From assembly GCA_963513935.1 (NCBI GenBank), contig OY740768.1, positions 78,034,877 to 78,098,876 of the forward strand: a DNA stretch of 64,000 nt. The letters are read 5' to 3'. The position numbers were made by a program, and so were the translations under genes. This document shows, piece after piece, positions 12,037 to 25,406 of this stretch (the stretch's first letter is position 1; every line of letters starts with the position of its first letter). The notes beneath the pieces are model-generated. The model did not search any database. It had not been told where the DNA came from and saw only the letters and a list, made by a program, of their open reading frames with translations. This stretch comes from Aphrophora alni (Eukaryota; Arthropoda; Insecta; Hemiptera; Aphrophoridae).

Positions 12037-15000
12037 TCAAAAGATATAGTCATAACGTAATATTGACCATTTAGAATATCCTAAAAATGTCCCTATATTT
12101 ACTGTCATGTTTAACTGTTTTGGAATGACAGTTTTTATTGCAATCTGTTTTTACTCAACTAAGTTAGGTTTTCTCTTTTAACTAATTTTTTTCCAGTTAA
12201 ACTGATGGAACGAAATGGTTGTTGAATAGTTGTTAAATTGCACTCTTGCATTCATATTTTTTTAATCATATTCTATTTAAGCTTACAATTACAACTTTAT
12301 TACAAATACTTATTAATAACAAAATTTGTATTAAATTTTTATTAAACACTATTTTGCAATATTTATGTTCATTGTCTTATTCGTTCATCAGTTTATACAG
12401 TACCTTTAATTAATTTTCTTTATTTGTATATTTATTGGTTATTAGGTACTGTAAGTAAGTGTAATTATTGTTAAAATATGCCATTTTGTGTAGTTAATTA
12501 TGCTGTAATTCCATAAATTATTACAAGTTTAACATTTTTAGTTTGTTTAAGCTCATTTACTTGATTTTGTATAAAATAATTATTTCTTAGATATAAAAAA
12601 ATTACCTAACTTCCATATGATAACTGAAGTTACGTGAATATATCGGGTACTATACAATTTTTATTATCCCACCCCCATTCTTCTCTCTAGGTTGTCATCG
12701 CCTTAATAGAAAAATAAAAACATACCTTTACCCCCTCGAATACCCTAATAGGGTCAGAAATGTAGAAAAATCAAGAATTGGTCAAAAGAATGTATAGAGC
12801 GACATATAGGAAATATGAGAGATCTAACCCATGACTAGACGAATAATAGTAGTGTTCCTCCATTTTGGTTCCCTCGGAGTTGCCACAATGAATTTTATTG
12901 TATTTTAAACAACAATGTATAATTTTTTAAAAGTTTTAAATTACCAAAGAAACTTTAAATAAAGCGTTTTAATACAATTATTATTTAGAAAACCATAGGG
13001 AATATCAGTTTTAACAAAAATATTACACAAATACGAATGGAGATAAAAGTATTAAAATTGTAAGCCAAGACGAAATTTTATTTTACAAAGTAAAATACAA
13101 ATATGAAAGACAAAAATAATGATACGGGATTATTGAGTGAATTTCTTTATATAATAATGTATACGAGAAAAGTAATACACAATCCTTGGGTGTGATTATT
13201 TTACACACAATAGGGTTGAATGGATCCAAGACTCTCTTAAATGAAAAAGTAAATGTGAATGTTCCATTTACAGAATTAAAAGTTTTAGAAATGGGATCAA
13301 TAATAATTTGTCTGTTCCCATTTCTTGAAAACAACAACGTACTTACGTTGATTACAAGAATGTTTTAAGTTGGTATTTTCTAATGGTATCAATAGTAATG
13401 GCTTTCATTTATAGTGTGATACTATGAGCAACGCAACTGGTTTTCAAGTATTGTGTTAGAAACAAATAAAGTAATTCTTACTTATTCTTTGATTAATCAA
13501 TCAAGCGAAGAGAAGTTATGTTTTACTTGGACATTCAGTATTTCTTCTGTATGTGTATGTATTTGTTATGCATTTACAAACAAACGCTTGTTCTAATTGT
13601 TATGACACTTATAACTTAAATTTTATATTCTGTTTTAAAATGGGGACCACTTAAAACACTGAAAGATTGGTTCTGTCATGTACGTAGGTGCTGAAAGAAT
13701 ACAGAATGTTCCGAACTATGATGTTATGTAAGAGCCATAACAAGTTGTTGTAGAAAAGAAATTGAATAGGAACCTAACCAAGAAATAAGAAATCCTCCTT
13801 TACTACTTTTTATGGCTTTAGATTATTACAAAATTATTATCATTTACATAAAATTTAAACTTTTTTGTTCTTTGTGTGCTTTCTAAAGTTTATTTACAGT
13901 AGTAAATATACACAGTAGTTAGATCTCTTACGATGCCAACAAATAAGACCAAATGTCATTGTACGGTGGGAGGGGGGGGGGTTAATGTTCGTTTATAAAA
14001 GGGAGTCATCTGTTACAGAATCCACTGTAATCCCATTGAATGTACATAACAAAGCGAAATTCAAGTCAGCCATAGTTGTTTATCTTTACTTATTTCTCCC
14101 TACGTGTTGTATTTTGTTCATCCGTATAATATTAGTTACTATTACTTATTGGCCTATGTGTCAAGTTGCGTTGGGATTACAAGAACGATTTCTTGAAATC
14201 ATTAAGGTCTAATGTTCACAGAACTACTTGTTTATAGGATGTTGTTAATAGAATTCGGACCAGAACCATTCACCAGATGGTTTTGTGCAATTTATTACAA
14301 TAATCATTAGTCCTACTAGGATGCACATAATTAATTTGAATAAATTCTTCTGCCAATCAGAAACTACTGCTCACGGGTTTCAAAATGTTTCATACACAAA
14401 TAGTACGGAAATAGCTTTTTTTGTAAAATGGAGTCCATTAGAAACTTATCCGGATAATTTACCACAACGCTAGGAATGTAGAAGAATTTATTCAAATCAG
14501 TTATAATACAAGTTTGAGCACAATATATTTTAAAACTTGAATATGGTAGTATAACTAATAAAATTAATATTCTTTGTCTATAGTATGGAAATTGTTCTCT
14601 GCATATATTCTATAACTTTCTAGGTCACTCTCTCTAATTTCCTGCAAAATTACATTATGTTAATGGCTTTATTGAATTTAAATGAGTTTTGGAAATGAAG
14701 GTAAGACTTCATTGCTCATTAGCTTGGAGTTGTGTAGTTTGATGTTTGGTATATTGAAATGGTTTTGTATTGTTAAGAAAGTGTCCATTGGAGATCAACC
14801 GTTAGTAAATCCTATTACTGAGTGAGCTTAAGTTCATAATACATGACAGATACGTATACTTAATTCCTTATAATCTCGGCGAAGGCTTTATCAGTGTAAG
14901 AAAGAACCCCTAATATGGGGATTTAATAAATTGGCATTTGTTAGCATTTCTGACTGGTCATGAGAACTATGTTGTGTTTCTGACTGGCTGATAGACACAA

Positions 15001-15780
15001 GCAGAAAATATAAGGGTTCTTGGTTTTACTTACGGATCCTAATAAAGATAAATCAATGAAAGTGCAATCTATCTTTTAATCGCAATTGCATTGTTTGTCT
15101 CGCATCTCAAAGAAACTTCTTTTAAAACTTATATGCTAAGAATTTCTTATAGCGTGGTTAAATTAAGCTCTAGACTATTCTTCGTACACAAAAATATTGT
15201 ATACGTTTTGGCAATGCAATTTAATTTCAAATCCAAATAATTTGTTCCTTCAGATTTATATGTAACGGTGTGTTAAAGTTAAAGGGGATGGGCATTGTAT
15301 CTGATACTTATAGACTTATTCTGATCCATATTCGTAATCAGAATAACTTCTAGTTTTATTTGATATCCCAAATTTAATATTAAAAAAAGGAAAAAAATCA
15401 ACTCGATAGTTTTTGCCCAATAAGTACTCAAGGTAATTTTTTTGTGTATTACTGCTTTATTTTTCCTATATGTGAGACAATGAAAGAATGTAAATGTAAA
15501 GTTGGAAATATATAAGATTCATTGTCTTGTCTGTGTTTCGACTTACTGCTAGACAGACGGACAGACATGGGTGTGGAAATATAAGTTTTACTTGCAGATA
15601 CTAAAAACGAACACTGTATTATCAATAATTTTGTTTTGTTTACAAACAATTTTTATTTAGCTGTTTTTTCCTTTACAACACAATTATTAAAAAATAATAA
15701 AATATATATTTTAACTAATATTTATTCATAACCATTTATATACACAATTATCGACTGAGAGACTTTTATTCAACTTATGA
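12037..15780. other. AT-rich stretch, no gene recognised
   Basis: Several 60-75-codon open frames occur between 13083 and 14473, but they match no family and have no splice or promoter support. A short near-duplication of TTTCTGACTGG lies at about 14948 and 14979. A poly-G run lies near 13971-13980. Confidence 0.5.
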
Positions 15781-15785
15781 AAGGT

Positions 15786-15862
15786 GGGAAATATATATAT
15801 ATATATATATATATATTGTATATTGTATATTGTATATATGTGTATATATATATACACACGAG
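15786..15862. repeat. TA-rich low-complexity tract
   Basis: An (AT)n run is followed by repeated TATTGTATAT units and a short TATACACAC end. Confidence 0.9.
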
Positions 15863-16149
15863 TATACATAATAATTTATTACAAATTCTGAAGAACGAGG
15901 TCCTCTTCATATTCATATTCAACCACTCATGGAAAAGAATTTAAAATCCATTTTTATTGTGATTTCGGAATGAGCCTTGACCCTTTAACAAATATTTATA
16001 TGTGTTATAATAATATTGGAAGGTGTTAAATTTTTCAATTAATTTTTATTAACACAAAGTCTCATTTTTTAAAGTATATTTTCACATAAGTTTATTTCTT
16101 CTCAACTGTTTTCATTCAAATACTTATTCCATTGTATTATGTTACAAAA

Positions 16150-16263
16150 TGAAAGAAGAGAATGAAAAAGTGACAATCACAACTACATTGACCTTTCTCT
16201 CTCGACTCATCCTGTTGCTACCAGCAACACCCTTCTTAGTATCGGGTTTCTACTCCTCCCTGA
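16150..16263 (-). repeat. Dispersed repeat with a perfect hairpin, copy 2
   Basis: This is the reverse-complement relative of 9508-9622. The hairpin reads TGTTGCTACCAGCAACA on the plus strand. Similarity fades on both sides, so it is probably a short fragment or a small non-autonomous element. Confidence 0.7.
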
Positions 16264-16615
16264 CAAACAATTACTGTATTGACTCCTCCTTACTTCATAG
16301 AATACAATAATGTTGATTATAACTCTGATGTTTTTGAACTTTTTATAAATTAGTAAAATGATAAATCTATTTCACAAATGTATTAGAAAATAAGTTTAAT
16401 AGTTTGTGAAAACCAAATCGTCAGCTCAAACCTTTTAGAGATATGTTTTGGAAATTTTAGCATTAAAAAAAAAAAAAAGATAACCTTTTTAACATTAATA
16501 ACCTAAAAAGAAGGTTGTATTTTTAAAGTTGTATAATAAAAAAATTAGGCGGCTAGTTAATTTTTAATTTTAAAATAACGGTCCCTCAAAACAGTTACTC
16601 TAAGAATCCAAGACA

Positions 16616-16626
16616 ATCAATACAAC
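16616..16626. repeat. Left 11-bp target-site duplication
   Basis: ATCAATACAAC is repeated exactly at 17418-17428, directly outside the two ends of the element between them. Confidence 0.75.
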
Positions 16627-17417
16627 GGTGTCGTGCTATCTCATCCAAGTGCCATCTCATCCAGATTCCACGGACGTAGGGCAGGGGGTTAATTCTTTAC
16701 CCGCCAACTAGTGCCATCTCGTCCAAAAACCTATGCTATTGTTTACTTGGCAGGTCTACAAAAACTATTGGAACGTTTGTAGTAGCCTACCTTTATAATT
16801 TTATAAAATTCTTATTATTTATAAAATTTCGGGTCTTCCATATTTTCTAGCTTCATACTATTTAAACCCCCCCTCTTTGCGTTTTATATCAAAATGCTAT
16901 AAATCATGTAAAATCATGTTAAAACACGTCTTGTATGTAATACAGGGAGAAAACTAATCTTCTTGCGGGTGCTCCTTACCTAGACTCGTTAGGTTAGGAT
17001 AACACCCACGTTTAACACACTGCCACACAATTGCTCCGCACTTATTTTAATTTTTATATGTATACCGGAAACCGTTATATAACAGACTAGGTTGGCCTCT
17101 TATGGTGGTCGAAAACTCCATATTCCTACAAGTATTTACACCTCCCGATCAAGCATAGAAATGAGGTTTAAAGTGGTAGTGTCCACATGTAAACAAAGGG
17201 GTGGGAGAGGGGTGAGACCTCCAGGGTGCACAACCACAGGGGTCATGAACCTCCGGCTACCTGTGTTGCGTTCCTTAACCCTTGTCAAGTCTTCACGTGG
17301 ACGAGATGTCACTAATTAGTGTGTTTAATCAACTGTAAAACTGCACTGGACAAGATGGCACTTTTTTCTAGGAAATTGGATGTTGGATGAGATAGCACTG
17401 GGATGAGATGGCACTAC
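16627..17417. mobile_element. 791-bp non-autonomous DNA transposon with multimeric ends
   Basis: The ends are inverted and carry repeated copies of a motif close to GTGCCATCTCATCC. On the left they start near 16633, 16649 and 16710. On the right the reversed copies lie near 17303, 17348, 17384 and 17401. An 11-bp direct repeat flanks the element. A duplication of 9-11 bp is typical of Mutator/Phantom-type transposition. The interior is GC-richer than the flanks. It has one plus-strand open frame at 17092-17319 with no recognisable motif, so no transposase is encoded. The superfamily is inferred only from duplication length. Confidence 0.75.
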
Positions 17418-17428
17418 ATCAATACAAC
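17418..17428. repeat. Right 11-bp target-site duplication
   Basis: Exact copy of the 11 bases at 16616-16626. Confidence 0.75.
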
Positions 17429-17678
17429 TAGCTCCGAAGTATTGAATATAATTGTGTCATTTAAATGTAAAATGAAATAGGAACTGTGGTATAAAACTGT
17501 ATATCAGAAAAAAATTATAATAAAAACTTTTCACTCACTACTATGTTCATTTATATTAACTAAATGCTTGTCGAGTTTTATAGAGAAACATCAAATAAGT
17601 TGTTATTCATATAATAGATACCTACAATGTTTTGTTTCTTATGATTTATTCTTATATTATATTTATAGCACAGTGATT

Positions 17679-17873
17679 TTAATAGAATTTTAAACCAAAA
17701 TCAGAATACGAAGAGGAATCAATCCATAAAGTATTTACTTTTACTCCTTCTCCCTGTGAATAGTTTTGTTCAATGTACAATAGTTTGTGATATTTACTGA
17801 TACATATGGCTTCATTTACGAGTATCATATATGAATTTAGCTTTTTATATAATTTACTATACGGGATTACCAA
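17679..17873 (-). CDS. Weak candidate terminal exon, unknown product
   Basis: The minus frame is open for about 66 codons to a stop at 17679. The last part reads VKVNTLWIDSSSYSDFGLKFY, which looks protein-like. An internal CAG just before KYHKLLY could serve as an acceptor. There is no start context, domain or partner exon, and a chance open frame of this length is possible. Confidence 0.2.
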   Translation of the reverse strand: MVIPYSKLYKKLNSYMILVNEAICISKYHKLLYIEQNYSQGEGVKVNTLWIDSSSYSDFGLKFY

Positions 17874-20640
17874 ACGGATTCAATCAAACTGCCGTCATAT
17901 TACACAGACTGTACCAAGTATTAAGGTTGCCTATTTTTAAGAATTAATATGTCAAACTTTACGATGCAAAAGGTAAAAAATCTATACATTGTAAATAATT
18001 TATAAGAAATAAGTAAAAAGCATGAAGGTCATCTAGGTGGGTCGTGAATCCTGACAGCTGGAACCATGCGTGGCCTTGAAGAAAGAAACATATGTGTAAC
18101 TTTGATTATTATTCAGCGTATCGTAGGGTAAAAAAAAATCTTTGTCGTTCGCAAGTATTTTTATTTGCAAAAGGCAAAACATAATAACTTTCAGTTAAAC
18201 TATAGATTAAACAAATAATTACTAAAATTAATAATAGATTGAAAAAATAAGTGCGTTAAACGCATAATATAAAATATCTCATTTCTAACTAATGTAATCA
18301 AACACTATTTTTGTAATCATAGTTTTTTATACATCTAAGGGATTTAATTGTATTTAAAACGTTGATTACATGAAAAATTCCGAGGTAAAAATGGAATAAC
18401 AAAAATAGAATTGGACTAAATGAACTCCATATTTTTATCTTTTTTGAATCAGAAAGTAATTATGAAATTATTAGTCTATACGACGTTTGGATTCAAAGCC
18501 ATGATCTTTTCTTTTTTTTAATAATGGCTATTTTAGGTTATGTTAATAATATTTTGCCTCAAAATTTGGCATGGTTGTTTATATTTACTACAAAAAATAT
18601 TTTTATACAATTTAAAATATCTATAGTTATTTTTTATTTTTATTGCTATTTTTTTGAATTAACCATGTATTTTTAAACTTTGTACACCTTAATAGGTCAA
18701 TAAATTTTAAACTCATCTTATTTTATTTTAACTAATAGTAAACAAATTTGTTCGTAATTCTTTTTTGTAAAAAATTATAAAAACAGAGTTATATTAATAA
18801 ATGCGCCTAAGATTTTAAATATTAAATTGTTAGTACTAAATTACACTCACCTCATATGGTTTTCAACTTTAGAACGTCTATAAGAACCGATTTAAGCAAT
18901 AAAACTGCATCCACCCAGAACATAAGTGTATTATGTTTATCTTCATACTGCTTCAAAAACAGCTGTTTTCAATACATGCATTGAGATGCTAAAGTTGTTA
19001 TTTTTAGTCCTACGATCTAAAAATATCAGCTGAGGTAGAGATCATCAGCTGTTATTTCGTTTATACGAATTAATTAACGATTGTAAAGCATCAATAAAAA
19101 CAACCGATACTCTTGATTGTAAATAACCGATAAAACAGCTGTTACCATCGATTTGAAGGTAAATAGGTTATAAGATTTTAATTTTTTAAAAAATTGTTTT
19201 CTTATACTATTTGCAGTATAACGAAGTGATGAACTTGGACCAAAAGAAGCTCTTTGCTTTTTTTGCTTGTATCGAAAAGCACCACTTTTGGTCCTAGTGG
19301 TGAAATATACTATTTATTTTAGTCAATTATAGCAAATTGTCTGAAACATTTATACTGACAAGTAAAGTAACAAATTACCGTAGTTTTGCAGAATATGCCA
19401 ACAATTAGGTAAGCTACATTTAGGAATTTAATTTAACAAACATCTAACCGTAATGACGTCACTTGTAAATGTACATCCTTTAATTGAATTCGTCGTAACG
19501 TTTAATGTCTCATAGTTGTAAAACTAATTAATTGAAGTCAATGTTCCATTTAATTACTTCTTACTTATTAAAGACCCATTAAATATATTTAATAACATGG
19601 TTAAAGTTAAAACTGGAGTAGATATTGTATCTATTAAATGACGTCATCCTTCTGAATACAGTAAATTATATATGCAACTATTTAATTGACAAATTGAATC
19701 AAGTTCATGTTTTAATTTACCTTTTTGTCATTTCGTTTTAACGTTTGCGTGTTTGTTATTCAGTTACAGCCAAACAAGTCTATGAATCTTTATAATGTTT
19801 AAATATAAGTTTCTTTGTAACTAAATATGACTACGCATGAACATGCTTTTTAACTGTATTTCCCATTTTAAAATGAGAGTACTAAAAATTTATCTTAAAT
19901 GCCAGGAAAGGCCTGTGACCGCTGGTTCTTTGACAAAGTGATAGACGCTAATGCAAAACTAAATAGTTAAGAAAATTTTGTAAGTTATAGAGCCCACTAG
20001 TCCTTCTGAGATGTATCAAACATGTGTGCAGTAAGTCCTGTTGGCTGATATACAAAAGTAGACTGCACAAATTAAGTTGAAGACGATTTTGAAAAGTTTC
20101 TGTGGACATAGTGGTTTCAAGAGGTCTGGGAAGAAATGAAATATGGTAAAATAGGGTTTTCTAATTATCTAGAACAAAAATTGACTTTATTAAAACATAT
20201 CAAATGACCCTTTTATACGTTGATAAAATTAAACTATAAAAATAAACGAGCTTTTGGGTATTCCTATCTACAAGTAGAAGTGTATTATGGCTCGTCTTAT
20301 GCGATTTAGTTTGAAAAAAAAACAAGAGAATAAAAAAAGTTACATCAATAAAAATTTGAGAAAATTTCATTTATAAATGACAAAATGTGCACTTAAAAAA
20401 TACTAATTAAAAAAAAAACCTTTTTCAGTAAGTTGTAGTACGTTTATTCAAAATATTTATTTTACTTTCTCCATTTTCCATCCTCTCCTTACCCTCCGTA
20501 AACTATCCCATTTATTGGAATTCCCAATAATCTAAAGTAAGAACAACTGAAAATAATTGTCGCATATTTCAACAGCCTATCAAAATTTTCATATTTTACT
20601 ATTGTTTTTAACTAAAAGTTATTTGTTAAATTTTTTACAT
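17874..20640. other. AT-rich stretch with one hairpin and one weak exon-like patch
   Basis: A perfect 10-bp inverted repeat, GGACCAAAAG at 19237-19246 and CTTTTGGTCC at 19285-19294, lies inside a 26-codon open frame. That frame (19217-19297) follows an acceptor-like TTTGCAG. Two CRE-like TGACGTCA-type sites occur near 19454 and 19640. No gene is established. Confidence 0.4.
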
Positions 20641-20689
20641 ACTATTTAAAAAGCTCTATAGGGGCGAACATTAACAAGTATACAAACTA

Positions 20690-21140
20690 CTTATACGTTA
20701 ATGGTACGGTACATTAAACAATCTGAGCCCATATTAAAGAAAAAGAACATAACCATAAAGTACAATAGCCATATTGAATACTCCATTAACTATATTTTTC
20801 ATAAGCAAGGATACCGGATAGCACAAGTAACAGACTCCAAAATATATATATATATAACCAAAATACACCCGGAGTCACTACAGATATATTTGACAATGGA
20901 GGTTTTTATAAGTTATCAAGTAATGGTGGCAATAAATCATATATAGGACAAACAGGAAGGAGTTTCAAGCTGAGATTTAAAGAACATTTACCTAGTCATA
21001 AAAAAAAAAAAAACAATAAATCAAAATACGCAGAACATTTGATCAAAGAAAACCATAATTATAGTAATATAGAATCCAACCGTAAAATTCTTCATGCTGC
21101 TGAATGACAAGTTGAACTTTGCTTCAAGCCCTATACAGTA
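20690..21140 (+). pseudogene. Penelope-like element C-terminus with GIY-YIG endonuclease
   Basis: From 20871 to a stop at 21107 the frame contains GGFYKLSSNG followed by YIGQTGRSFKLRFKEHL, then KYAEHLIKENHNYSNIE. This is the GIY-YIG nuclease pattern found at the C-terminus of Penelope-like reverse transcriptases. The first motif is FYK instead of the usual VYK/IYK. Upstream, in another frame, a segment at 20698-20850 reads RYIKQSEPILKKKNI, like the linker before the nuclease. Downstream, another frame continues with DKLNFASSPI. The frame changes, loss of the CCHH region and absence of reverse-transcriptase motifs show a 5'-truncated, decayed copy. Confidence 0.7.
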
Positions 21141-21245
21141 TATGACACAATCAATTCACTGACCAGAAAAGAGAAACCATTTCATAATTGATAGTGAAAT
21201 TGACAATTACATGTGTGTGAATTTTAATGTATTATATTTAAACAG

Positions 21246-21565
21246 GGATAAAATAAAGCAAAAGCTTAAAGTTTAAAAAATTTAATAGTATAAATGAGCT
21301 ACAATTGTTTCGCCTTGCGGCATCATCGGGCAACTTAAGCTTTTGCTTTATTTTATCCTTGAATGGAGTTTCAACAAGAAATATCTGCTATTATATTAAA
21401 GAATATTTAAACAGTATTATAATGATTCAATCCATTAAAAATGTTTTATATTATATGACATATTTATATGTTTGTATATTTGTGACGATGTACACAAGCC
21501 TGATGATGTATCATTGAAGATGAAACGGCCATAGCTGCATTAATAAAGGATTTTTATAGACTAAT
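21246..21565. repeat. Penelope-type 3' tail with 24-bp inverted repeat and ribozyme-like cores
   Basis: A perfect 24-bp inverted repeat occupies 21246-21269 and 21335-21358. Between its arms, the minus strand at 21307-21329 reads CCGATGA, TGCC, GCAA, GGC, GAAAC. This resembles a hammerhead core with one change from CTGATGA and a perfect stem II. A second core-like CTGATGA with a later GAAAC lies on the plus strand near 21499-21525. Hammerhead motifs are known in terminal repeats of Penelope-like elements. Activity here is not claimed, because stems I and III are not resolved. Confidence 0.5.
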
Positions 21566-21784
21566 GTACCAGTTTTATTTTACTTACTATTATGCACACT
21601 AATTAGAGTCCTTAATATTAACTTTTTACAAAAATTTGAATATAATCTATTAAACTCATTTGGAGAAATTACGTCTTTATCTCAGTTCCAAAACAGATAT
21701 TTTGTTTTTAACGTAACTCTCCAACCAGGATTGATGGATAGGTGGTGGCTAATATGTGTGAAATAAAACAAATACTCTTACAAG

Positions 21785-21785
<1 letters not shown>

Positions 21786-21860
<75 letters not shown>
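21786..21860. repeat. (GT)n microsatellite
   Basis: A pure GT run of about 75 bp. Confidence 0.97.
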
Positions 21861-21862
<2 letters not shown>

Positions 21863-24800
21863 GGAAGATGTTACCTTAACCAATTTTATAAACCATGTAA
21901 CAAATTTTACATGTTTATCAGAAAAGAGGACGAGATTCCTAAATCTAGTATTGTAAAAGAGGTTTATTTGTACAGACAGAGGATTACAGGAGGGTCAATA
22001 CACGCAAGCATCTTACTTATTCATTTTGTACTTCCCCGACAAAGCGTAGGAATTTAATAAAACAGAGAGACACGAGGGCTGAAAAAAGGGCTACAATAAA
22101 TTACACCCATTTCGTGAAACAAGCTTGTAATCCTACAGGGTAAAAGAGAAATTTTTAAAGCTTTAAAGCTGACAAGATAAAACAGAAAATTCTGTAATTT
22201 TGACTCTCTCACATAATATATGTAGTATAGAGAAAGTTAGTGGTGGATGAAAAATTGATGTCGAGTTTTTTGCGGATTTATCAGTTTTAGAATTCTTCAG
22301 AATTTAAAAAAATGGTTTTTGTATAAATCTATCTGTCTTCTGTCAGATACATATTATTCCCCAAAATGATTGTCTTACAACCTAATCAGATGGATTGATT
22401 TTAATTAAATTTTGTATGCGGGCATACCTCGAGACATTTTTATGAAGAAAACTAAAAAATGTAAATATCTGTCATAAGAAAAAAAATACTAAAATCCAAT
22501 TTAAAAAAATCAATTTTGACCAAAAATTGCTTAATTTTATGGACCTAAACAAAAGAAATAGGAAGTCATCTTGCCAAAAAAGGTAAATTCGTACGTTATC
22601 GGTAAAAAAACCCCAATATAATGGGTATTAGCGTGTTATAAAGTACATGATGTCCTAAATCGAGTTTACCGATTTTGTTATAATTTGATTGAAATGTTAA
22701 GATTAATGGCCCAAACACGTGTGCAACAACATACGACTATTACCTCAATAGATTCTTGGTCAACTTCTTTAATTCCCTCCAGTTCTTGACTCACTCCTTA
22801 ATTTCACTCTCTGCCTGTCTTCTCACGATATTTTTCAACCCTGGTTTTAAGACGTAATTAATTTATTTTTTTAGTTCTTGTGGTTAATAAACGATGTTTA
22901 AAATCACGAAATAACCATTGATAAAGTAACATTGCTTAATGTCCCAGTAATTTGTATTTGTTTATTTTTCAATCTTCCGAAAATTTAAGGTTAGTTTAAA
23001 GTTGCTGATATGAATAAATTTATTTCAGCTTTGCCATGGAACAAGACTCTCCTTGCACGACTGATACATCAGCTATTTATTAATGATTCAAATGACCATG
23101 GATTGAGAAAAGTATTGCATTAAAGGAAAGAGACGATAATAACACATTGAGCTTTAAAAATACAAAGAACTTATTAAATGTTCACAACCTAACTGTTCAA
23201 AACGTAACAGTTGGTTGAAAACTGTTATATCGTCAGTGTCGGGAAAGAACAAGAGTTGGTCAAGATAAACCGATATGATAGATAAAAGAGAGGTTTTTAA
23301 CCCAAGACTACATTAAAAAGATGTAGATCCAGTAAGGTTACCTCGGGATTACCATGCCCGTATCCACTATGTGACCCCTGATGGTCTCGTTCAATTTACA
23401 TTAATATTTCTGTCAGATATTTAACACCAACGTAATGGTTAGTTTTTCATAAAATAGTTAACAATCCAGAATTAGTGATTCCAGTGAATGGTAAATCATA
23501 ATTACAATGTAAGCACTATGTCGTCTTTAAAGCTCTTTGTTTTTATTAATTCTATTTGTGAGCGTACAGTGTTATTTTTTTAACTATGACTATTGTTGCG
23601 TCACATTTCTCGCTAGACAGTTGTAGCCATTGGGTTTATAGCGAGGCCTACTGTTAATGGCTTACTATTATTACCGCCACGATATTGTCTAAGCCATAAT
23701 AATTGATATTTGACGTGATTGTTGTTTCAATAAATTACCTAAAACGTAGAGTAATAATACCTTATTATTCTGTCCAGCTCATGATTGTGACCATCTGGCG
23801 TAACGTTCTGTAACACTGGGAACAATTGAAACGTACAATGTAGTGTATTTGAGTTTGCACTGGAATAAAATTTCCGGGAACCAGTTAAAATGGCCATATA
23901 ACATATGATAAACAAACAGTGTCAACGCCAATGTTTTCATTTAAATAACGTATAATTAACGATTATTTTATTGATATTATTTAATGTTTTACTGCACCCC
24001 ATTTTCTATATTTCGAAGAATAGATTTCAAATAGGGAGATCAATAGTAGGATCAAGTGTTTGGTCCAGGACAACCAATTGAAGTCTTGTTTAGGATGTTA
24101 AGACCCTTTTTTATCCTATTTTTTTTTCTACTACATTGAAATGTTCGCGTTGAGTGTAATTATTAATTGACAAATAAATATTTTGCACTAAAATAATTTT
24201 TCAAGGAATATTATAACCTCTCATGTTTAATTACTGAGAAATTTTTAAACAATTTAAAAAATAGATAAATCGAAAGTTACAGTGCGGAGTGTTCTAGATC
24301 ACTATGTAGAGACGTAACAGGTTAGTATAAATCTCTCGCTCGATTGTGAAAGGCATATCAGCTTCCAGGTCAATTAAGACTGGAATAAAGCAAAAGATTA
24401 AATCTCGGTACTAAAGAAAATGTCGTAGCCATTTTTGTTTTATATTGTTAGTCTTTTTATTTATTTTATATGAAATATACCTTCAAAAATTTGTTGGTCT
24501 CGAAAAGTAGAAATAATTGCAGGTAATGATTACAATTTATTTAATCGTTGTTGCTTTTACCATCAGAAAGCTTCTAAAAGAACTAACGTTTGACACTAAT
24601 TAAAATATTTTTTGTTTTTTATCTAAATGGGATACTTTCATAAAACGTCAAAGTTTAGGAGTTAATCGCGATTTTTATATGTAAGGCTCAATATTTTGTA
24701 ATGAAATTTAATGTTGATGACCCAATACAAGCAAAATTAGACACGGAATTGCTTGGATTTTTTATTATTTGTAAAGACAGTGTAATTTATTTATAATAGT

Positions 24801-25406
24801 CGAATTTGTAGGTTCTTTGTTTATATAAACAGTAACAAAAATCACATCATTCAGACGCTTTTATTAAATTTAGCCTATTATATTCCCAGATAATTTTAAA
24901 ATATCACAAGAATCCCAATTATACAACTTTAATAGTTATAAACAATATTATGTTCTGGGGATTTCTTTCACTACAATCTGAAATTGTATACCTGACTTCC
25001 AAAATAAGAAAAATAAAATAAATTTTGATGGTAGGAGCTAAGCACTTATAAGATTTGTTTTCCATTATATTACTCTACAAAATGTTTGAACGACGAACTC
25101 AAGATGTAATTAACTAAAAGGTCTGATCACCTCAACATTATCTGAAGTTGCTTATTATTTGTTCTACTCGCCTTTAAATAAACTAAATACATCCTAACTG
25201 TCATTATCTTATTTGACATTAATAATCAATCCTACTAGATATTTAACACAGCATTTTGAGGACAAAGGATTTTAAAATTATGGCTAAAAAACTAAAAAAA
25301 TAAAAGGAAATATTTTGTTGCAAACAGTTATGTGTAGATGGTAAATACAAAGTTCATATAAACATAATGAACACAGTGTTGTTAAACCTCCAGGATTGTG
25401 AATTTA
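21861..25406. other. AT-rich stretch, no gene established
   Basis: A good acceptor (TTTATTTCAG at about 23028) is followed by a patch open in two frames for 17-30 codons, but nothing identifies it. Degenerate insect-repeat phrasing occurs at about 22330-22450. No RNA gene is seen. Confidence 0.45.

Noticed and set aside
23029..23124. Exon after TTTATTTCAG
   Set aside because: Open in two frames for only 17-30 codons, with no donor or homology; chance is a sufficient explanation.
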